DNA of 64,000 bases from Siphonodentalium dalli. Lineage: Eukaryota > Mollusca > Scaphopoda > Gadilida > Siphonodentaliidae. A model generated the notes under the pieces. The model made no database searches, was not told the DNA's origin, and saw only the letters and a program-made list of their open reading frames with translations. This document shows positions 54,001 through 60,000 of this stretch, in pieces. The stretch covers positions 220,018,151 to 220,082,150 of the forward strand of contig CP136065.1 in assembly GCA_032622095.1 (NCBI GenBank), in the 5' to 3' direction. Made by a program: the position numbers and the translations under genes. The first letter of the stretch is position 1, and each line of letters starts with the position of its first letter.

Positions 54001-57000
54001 TTGTTAAAGAATGTAAGAAAAAATGGTAAAAAGTGTTAAAAAAAGATTTTTTTTAGGCCAATGCATTCTCTTATATATGCGAGGCGACCTATGGTCGACT
54101 CGCATATATAAGAGAATGCATTGGCACAGGGCATAACTGTAACTATCACAATGTGGTCAAGGAGCCGGTTCCAATGATATCCATATTTGTATGGTTCTAT
54201 TGAGACAGACCGAAGATATTTTAGGCTGTTGAAGCTTTATTTGGCCGGTTTTGGCCGGTTTGTTGGGTAAAGGGTTAATAAATAGGGCTCATTCAGGCGT
54301 CGTCTGCTTTTACCACATTAACATCCCTCCAAATGAATAATAGACTATTCCGATGTACACTTTTTAACTGACTGGGAGACTCCATTTAGTATAAAAATGG
54401 ATATAACGGGTTAATGTGTCTCGTCAGACTCATTGGGCGAGTAAGGCAGTCCGCGACATAATTAACTATTCCATGATAACTATGCTGTGAAAATGTCACC
54501 AAATTGCACCACAATAAGGTAGCACACCTGCTATGCTATCGCTAGTGTGGTGTGTGTGACACAGGTCAGTGTTCACAATAGGGACCACGTGCGTGCGCGT
54601 TTGAAGCAAACATAGCTGCGAACGATATGCAGTACACCGATCAGCAATGGTCATGACTTTCGAGTTTACGATGTGGTGATGTGAAGATCATAGCATCCTA
54701 CCAATATGTCATTGATTGACTGGACTGAGAAAAACTATTGATTTAAAAAAAATGTGAATGTAGCATCATTCGCCTGCAAATATTTCCAATGAAATTGAGA
54801 ACAAGATGGATGCACATGTATGTTGTTATGTAATTAAAGGCCCACTTAATTTTCGAACCCCCATATTACATTATATAAAATATATGCTATTTGAAAGAGG
54901 AAGTTCCAAAAAATTGTATTATCAACTTATCTGGTGTAATAAAATGTGGCCATGTTGTTTTTGTTGAGTTGCCAACGCGTTTTGTCATCAAGATTGAAGT
55001 AAAAATCAGTATTATTTCCAATGCAGGGGGATATAACTCTATATATTAAAGATAGAGTTCTTCCCCTTCCATTGAAAAAGTTTGAATTCTGTTGCATTCT
55101 GGGTGCCAAAAAGAGGGGAAGTCATTCTATGATTTCAGCAGTTTTCTATTTCTCTGTGGGCATCTTCTGAGACACAGATGTTTCAAATAGTGATGAATTA
55201 TATTATTTTAATCATATTTTATGGCATAATTAAGTGGGCCTTTAAATGTTACAATTAGAAAGGTTTGCGCGTGATAATTTATCACCTTGGAATTCTGATA
55301 GTTTTCTCCTACTAGTTTCCGTTTGAGATATTTTATACGCAGCAAGTTGGTCGCATTCAATAATAGAGAGTATAAATTACCCATTCAAATGATCAATTAT
55401 TCGCGACGTGTCTACTTTCACCATTGTGTGGTAATGTGCGCCGAAAACTAAGTAGATAAGTAGCAAGAACATTATATTGTATTGAACACAGAACTCATTA
55501 TCTAGAACGTTGGCGCACATTTCATTCCCCATTTTGTTTCCATAATGATGAAAATTAATCGCCAATCGCATCCTAAGGCCTGAGTGATAAATAATTAAAA
55601 TATAATTTCTATTAATATTTACCTATAAGTAGGTACAGATATGAATCAAACAGCCAATGTCAGCCATATTTTACTCCCAGCAACTGGTCATTTTACAGTG
55701 TAAAAATGCTGTGTCAATTTCAACACTTCACATGGTTGACAGGAATCCAAGGGCCAGACACAATCCAAGGGCCATTTATATCAACAAAGCATTTAAAATT
55801 GTTGACAATTGCCATGTCCAGTGATCACTTCCTGCGGTCAGTTAGCTATTTCCAGTGAAGAGTTGAAATGGACACAGCATTTTACACTGTAAACTGACAA
55901 GTTGCCAGTAGCAGGGAGTAGAATAAGGCTGACATTGGCTGTTTGATTCATACCTGTACCCACTTATAGGTAAATATTAATACAAATTATATTTTAATTA
56001 TTTAACACTCACTGTTTAAAAGGCCTGTGATCGCGTCACTATTCCACCTTACCAACCGTTGGTGTTAATTGAATACGACGATATATTTATGCAAGATTTA
56101 ACAAAAGATCCATTAAAAAAATGCAGAATTTCGTAGCAGATAATATATTTCTTTTAACAGTTTGTCGTTGCCGCTTTAACGGGTTTGTCGAATCTCTCTA
56201 ATATTGACGACGACAGCTGTTGGGAATCCAGCCAATCAATGACAATGTCTACCAGACTAACAGCAATAGGGCTAGATGTGATTGGTGGAGAAGGATTTCT
56301 GCCCAAATTTGACTGAATAATCTAAAGCAGGGATCAGCAAAAAATACCTTCCGCTTCGCCGCTTACCTGGGCTCGCTGTGGGGTTGAAAGAGAATAAGTG
56401 AACAACATTGATAAAACAGGTATCCTCATTGTCCGCAATCTGCCGGTATACACCAATAACTTTCGTGTCACAATTGAACTTTTAATTTGAGTTTATTCCA
56501 TGACTAATGCAACAATGATAAGTACAATAATAAGTATGTTTCATCATGGACCGGATTCCACATTAACCCTTTACCCAACAGAACGGCCCTGTGCCAATGC
56601 ATCCTCTTATATATGCGAGTCGACCATAGGTCGCCTCGCATATATAAGAGAATGCATTGGCTTAACACATTAAAAATTATAAAATTGTTAAAGAATGTAA
56701 GAAAAAATGGTAAAAAGTGTTAAAAAAAGATTTTTTTTAGGCCAATGCATTCTCTTATATATGCGAGGCGACCTATGGTCGACTCGCATATATAAGAGAA
56801 TGCATTGGCACAGGGTATAACTGTAACTATCACAATGTGGTTAAGGAGCCGATTCCAATGATATCCATATTTGTATGGTTTTATTGAGACAGACCCAAGA
56901 TATTTTAGGCTGTTGAAGCTTTATTTGGCCGGTTTTGGCCGGTTTGTTGGGTAAAGGGTTAAGCGTGTAAGCGAATGTGAGTCGTTTCCGGGAATCATTT

Positions 57001-60000
57001 TTATATCCATTCCACCTAATTTGAGTTGACTGCGGCAATATCTGCTCGATATTAATGGCTCAATATATTTGCCGCAGTTTCATAAGTATATATATATATA
57101 TAAGAGCGATATAGAAAACAAACAAATATATACACAAGTGTGTGTGTGTGTGTGTAACGAAAACATTGGATCGGATATTTTTAATATTTGTTCTGATAGC
57201 TACGAATAAACTATACTTGAGATCCAGATGTCATATAGGTTAATTTTATCGTTTTACTGCTCATCCATAGCATGTGAAACACTGTCTATATATTCAGAAT
57301 TCTAACATATTATTAGACGAAACATGACATGACGTTACACTGGAAGATTGCGGGTAGATCGGACAATAGAAGGTATACAATAGAGTCGAACAAGAGGCTA
57401 GTACAAGGAAGAACAGATAAGAATTTGACACAAATCCCACGCGCTTATACATCCGAACGGATCCTGCGCGCATCAAATACAGATACAGATACAGATACAA
57501 AGAAGCTTGGGTATTTATAGATGTTGTTGTGTGGCGTTACAGGTTACAAGCAACTAATTATATAGAGTTACGCTTCTTGAATTTGTGTAGGGAAACTCGA
57601 GTCAGCATAAAAAAATATCTGGCTGCTGATTGGTTGATTATCATTGAGGGGAATTTCCCTAAAAATTCCCCTAAGAGGGAACAGAAAATAATAGCCTACG
57701 TAAATATGGCGATCATGTATGTTTAGATTGCCAGGAAGAGTCTGGTGGGGTCCCGAAGTTATGGAAGAGGTCTGGGTATTTTTATGCTGCTGATTTTTGT
57801 GCAGTAAATGGGGTAGTTGTGGAAATTCAAGATTATCGTGTGAAAAAATACCGAAAAGGGCGTGTTTTTTGTCACAGACTGGTGCAGCGGATGACGTTCT
57901 AAGGAAAAATTGACCACTTGAAGTTCAAATAGGCTTAACCCATGGCCGGCGGGACTTCTAGTTAACACGGTCGCCTATGGAAAATAAATAGTTGTTTGTA
58001 ACCTACAAACGCGTGCTTCTGTCCGCAATTTATTGGCAAGGAGTTACAGGCCACATCAGTATATATATAGGGGTCGACGTGGCCTGAATGTTATCGGCGG
58101 GTGTCCAATTTAAATTTTACAACTGAAGCCCTCCCCTGGACCAGTCATCGATGTTCCATTTGTATTGGCTTGTGTTGGAATTGTCCAACTGGGACCTCAA
58201 GTTTCCCAACTGATGGAAATTTTCAACCTGACACCCCCATATCGTTCGAAATTTTCTAACTGACAGCTAATTCAGTCCACAACTTTGACAGGACGTAAGA
58301 ACATATTCGCCCTTCCGTCTAAGACGACAAATTTCACAATAAATACTAGTTCGAAAGTCAAGGTATTTGAGCAATTTCAACCTATTTTGATCTGAAAGTT
58401 CCAACTAATGATGTGTCAGGCATGGAATTTCCAACTGTTGAAAAGTGTGGCCAAAGTTGAGGGGTGAGATACCCTATTGCCACGTCCCTATCGAAGTATC
58501 AAAGGACAAATTGAATGCAAGACGTAATATTTGCTTCTTCCGTTGCAGAGCACCAAACGACGAAACGAACCGTTTGTGTTTGTTACTTACTTCCACCTCA
58601 TTCTAATTGACGGCATTACACGTTATATATTCAGTGTTCACTATGCACGTTAAGACTCAGTTTTAACCAGAAATTTCACCAACTGAAGAACCACTGGGAT
58701 TTACACACACGATTGTAAGTAAAGTCTGCCAATATGTAGATTCAAACAAAGCGATTTTTCTCAAGATAATGCAGTTAAATATACATTTACACAGACAAGA
58801 TATGGGCCAGTCTGACGTCTTGACGTAATTTAAAGTAAATATATGCAAATAAACCGTGGTCACTGATAAAAAATACAATCTTGTTATGGTGAAGCTGTTA
58901 TTGCTATTATTGTTATTGTTGGTGTTGTTGTTTTTGTTATGGTTGTTTTCGTTGATGATAATGATGACTATGATGATGATGTATATGACGACATTGATAA
59001 CGATGATGGTGACAATGGATATGAAGACGATGATGTCGACGATGACAATGGTGACGATGATGATGATGATGCTGATGATGATGCTGACGATGATGATGGT
59101 GGTGGTGATGATGATATTGACATGGTGATTATGTTAAATGAATACGGATATGACGATGATGATGCTGATGATGATGATGACGATCATGGTGGTGGTGGTG
59201 ATTATGATGATGATGTCATTGATATGGTGATGATCATGACGATGATGATCATGGTGATGAAATGATTATTATAATAGTGATGCTGGTGGTGGTAGCGATG
59301 CTGTTGAGTAAATATGGTCAATATTGATGTTGATATTGATGATGGTGGTGATGGTGAATGTGATGATGATGATGACGGTGATGATGATGACGAAGATGAT
59401 GATGGTGGTGGGGTGGTGTGATTATGATTGTGAGTATATATGATGATGGTGACGATGGATATGAAGACGATGATTACGATGATGACAACGGCGATGATGT
59501 TGATAATGGTGATGATGATGTTGATCATGATGGTGATGATGGTATTCACATGGTGATGATGTTAAATAAATACGACTATGACGGTGATGATGATGAGGCT
59601 GATGATGATGACGATGATGGTGGTGGTGATTATGATGAGAATGCTGTCGTTGATATGGTGATGATGATGACGATGGTTATAATAGTGATTATGGTGCTGG
59701 TAGCGTTGCTGTTCAAGTAAATATGGTCACTATTGATGTTGATATTGATGATGAAGATGATGGTGGTGATTCTGATGGTGATGATGATTATGACGATGAA
59801 GATGATGATGATGATGGTGGTGGAGGTGGTGTGATGATGACGGTGACTACATATGATGATGGTGTTGATTCTGAAGATGATGATGATGATGGTGGTAGTG
59901 GTGGTGTGATGATGATGGTGACTACAGATGATGATGGTATTGTTGATGATGAGTATCTTGATGCCGACGGTGATTGAGATAATTAGAGTGGTAGCAGTGC

